Source: an uncultured Blautia sp.
GTDB taxonomy: Bacteria > Bacillota > Clostridia > Lachnospirales > Lachnospiraceae
Assembly (NCBI GenBank): GCA_946629475.1
Contig: CAMOXX010000162.1
Span: forward strand, 1-6,419
Direction: 5' to 3'
DNA length: 6,419 nucleotides
Shown: piece by piece, positions 6,181 through 6,419 of the stretch
Numbering within the stretch: position 1 is the stretch's first letter
Layout: the number at the start of each line of letters is the position of its first letter
The notes under the pieces: generated by a model
Databases searched by the model: none
What the model was told of the DNA's origin: nothing
What the model saw: only the letters and a program-made list of their open reading frames with translations
Translations under genes and position numbers: made by a program

Positions 6181-6187
6181 TATTCAT

Positions 6188-6376
6188 ATGGAAAAGAAAG
6201 ATAACGAAGAAGAGCGTCCATACACTCTGACGGCGGCCTACGACCGTACCCTGTGCGGCACCTGCCAGTGCGCGACATGCTATTCGCAGGAGTTCTGCGA
6301 CCGGTGCAGGAGCTGTGTGGAGCAGTCAAGGTTTTTGAAAAGATGCAATAGGTATGAGGGGGCGTTTAATTATTGA
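6188..6376 (+). CDS. Small cysteine-rich protein, 62 residues, function unknown
   Basis: I do not recognise the family. The protein has a charged, acidic/basic N-terminus (MEKKDNEEER), then eight cysteines at 23, 26, 28, 31, 37, 40, 43 and 53. The pattern is CxxCxCxxCx5CxxCxxCx9C, within LCGTCQCATCYSQEFC and DRCRSCVEQ. There is no signal peptide or membrane segment, so it should be cytoplasmic. There the clustered CxxC pairs would suit metal binding (zinc, or less likely an iron-sulfur cluster) better than disulfides; this is inference. Translation is well supported by a perfect TATAAT promoter and a GGGAGG ribosome binding site. It is the only plus-strand gene and diverges from the methyltransferase gene with a shared promoter region, so the two may be co-regulated. 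A nucleic-acid or ribosome-associated zinc-ribbon-like role is possible but not shown. Confidence 0.75.
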   Translation: MEKKDNEEERPYTLTAAYDRTLCGTCQCATCYSQEFCDRCRSCVEQSRFLKRCNRYEGAFNY

Positions 6377-6377
6377 A

Positions 6378-6392
6378 TGGGAGATTGTCCCA
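6378..6392 (+). repeat. Short inverted repeat just after the cysteine-rich gene
   Basis: TGGGA and TCCCA form a 5-bp stem around a 5-nt loop, starting 2 nt after the stop codon. No T-run follows, so it is not a convincing intrinsic terminator. It could be a 3'-end processing stem, or by chance the start of another element that continues beyond the window. Confidence 0.3.
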
Positions 6393-6419
6393 AACTCTTA
6401 CGACACGGGGTTTCGTGCT

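Noticed and set aside
6156..6230. 24-codon upstream ORF (MEPMLMREVF...) overlapping the start of the cysteine-rich gene
   Set aside because: Its only SD-like bases (GGTGAG) touch the ATG directly, so efficient initiation is unlikely; the GGGAGG site serves the 6188 start.
5940..6329. Minus-strand open frame (129 codons) across the divergent promoter region
   Set aside because: It overlaps the promoters, the methyltransferase start and the cysteine-rich gene, has no ribosome binding site and has low-complexity composition.
6404..6417. CACG/CGTG stem at the right window edge
   Set aside because: The 4-bp stem has no T-run and the sequence is cut off immediately after, so neither a terminator nor an insertion-sequence end can be supported.

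Overview
The window looks like chromosomal DNA from a moderately GC-rich Clostridia member, most likely Lachnospiraceae or a close relative. This is inferred from the protein sequences and the strong AGGAGG-type ribosome binding sites; no marker gene is present. It is mostly housekeeping sequence. I see no mobile element, CRISPR array, tRNA or rRNA.

Positions 1-4948 (minus strand) hold a tightly packed cell-wall operon. In order of transcription it encodes a type Ic aspartate aminotransferase-like PLP enzyme, a membrane-anchored L,D-transpeptidase-like protein, D-alanine--D-alanine ligase (ddl), and MurF, which is cut by the left window edge. The junctions are +9 bp, about +4 bp and a 20-nt overlap, so the genes are almost certainly co-transcribed and probably translationally coupled. 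Ddl makes D-Ala-D-Ala and MurF adds it to the UDP-MurNAc-tripeptide, so those two genes carry out consecutive steps. The transpeptidase-like protein keeps its membrane anchor, its peptidoglycan-binding region and a recognisable YkuD fold. However, all the catalytic positions are changed: the expected IHDAPW reads ICDAPW and the expected SHGC reads TDGS. It appears to be an intact but catalytically dead, or re-wired, member of the family. This is the most interesting observation in the window.

Positions 4949-5136 are an intergenic leader of 188 bp. It has one plausible minus-strand promoter and a repeated 9-mer. Positions 5137-6048 (minus strand) encode an RlmI/RlmK-type SAM-dependent methyltransferase without an N-terminal PUA domain.

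Positions 6049-6187 are a compact divergent control region. A single palindromic TTGCAA hexamer serves as the -35 element for two back-to-back promoters, each with an exact 17-bp spacer. One (TATACT) drives the methyltransferase and the other (TATAAT) drives a 62-residue, cysteine-rich small protein of unknown function at 6188-6376 (plus strand). The last 43 bases hold only a short inverted repeat.
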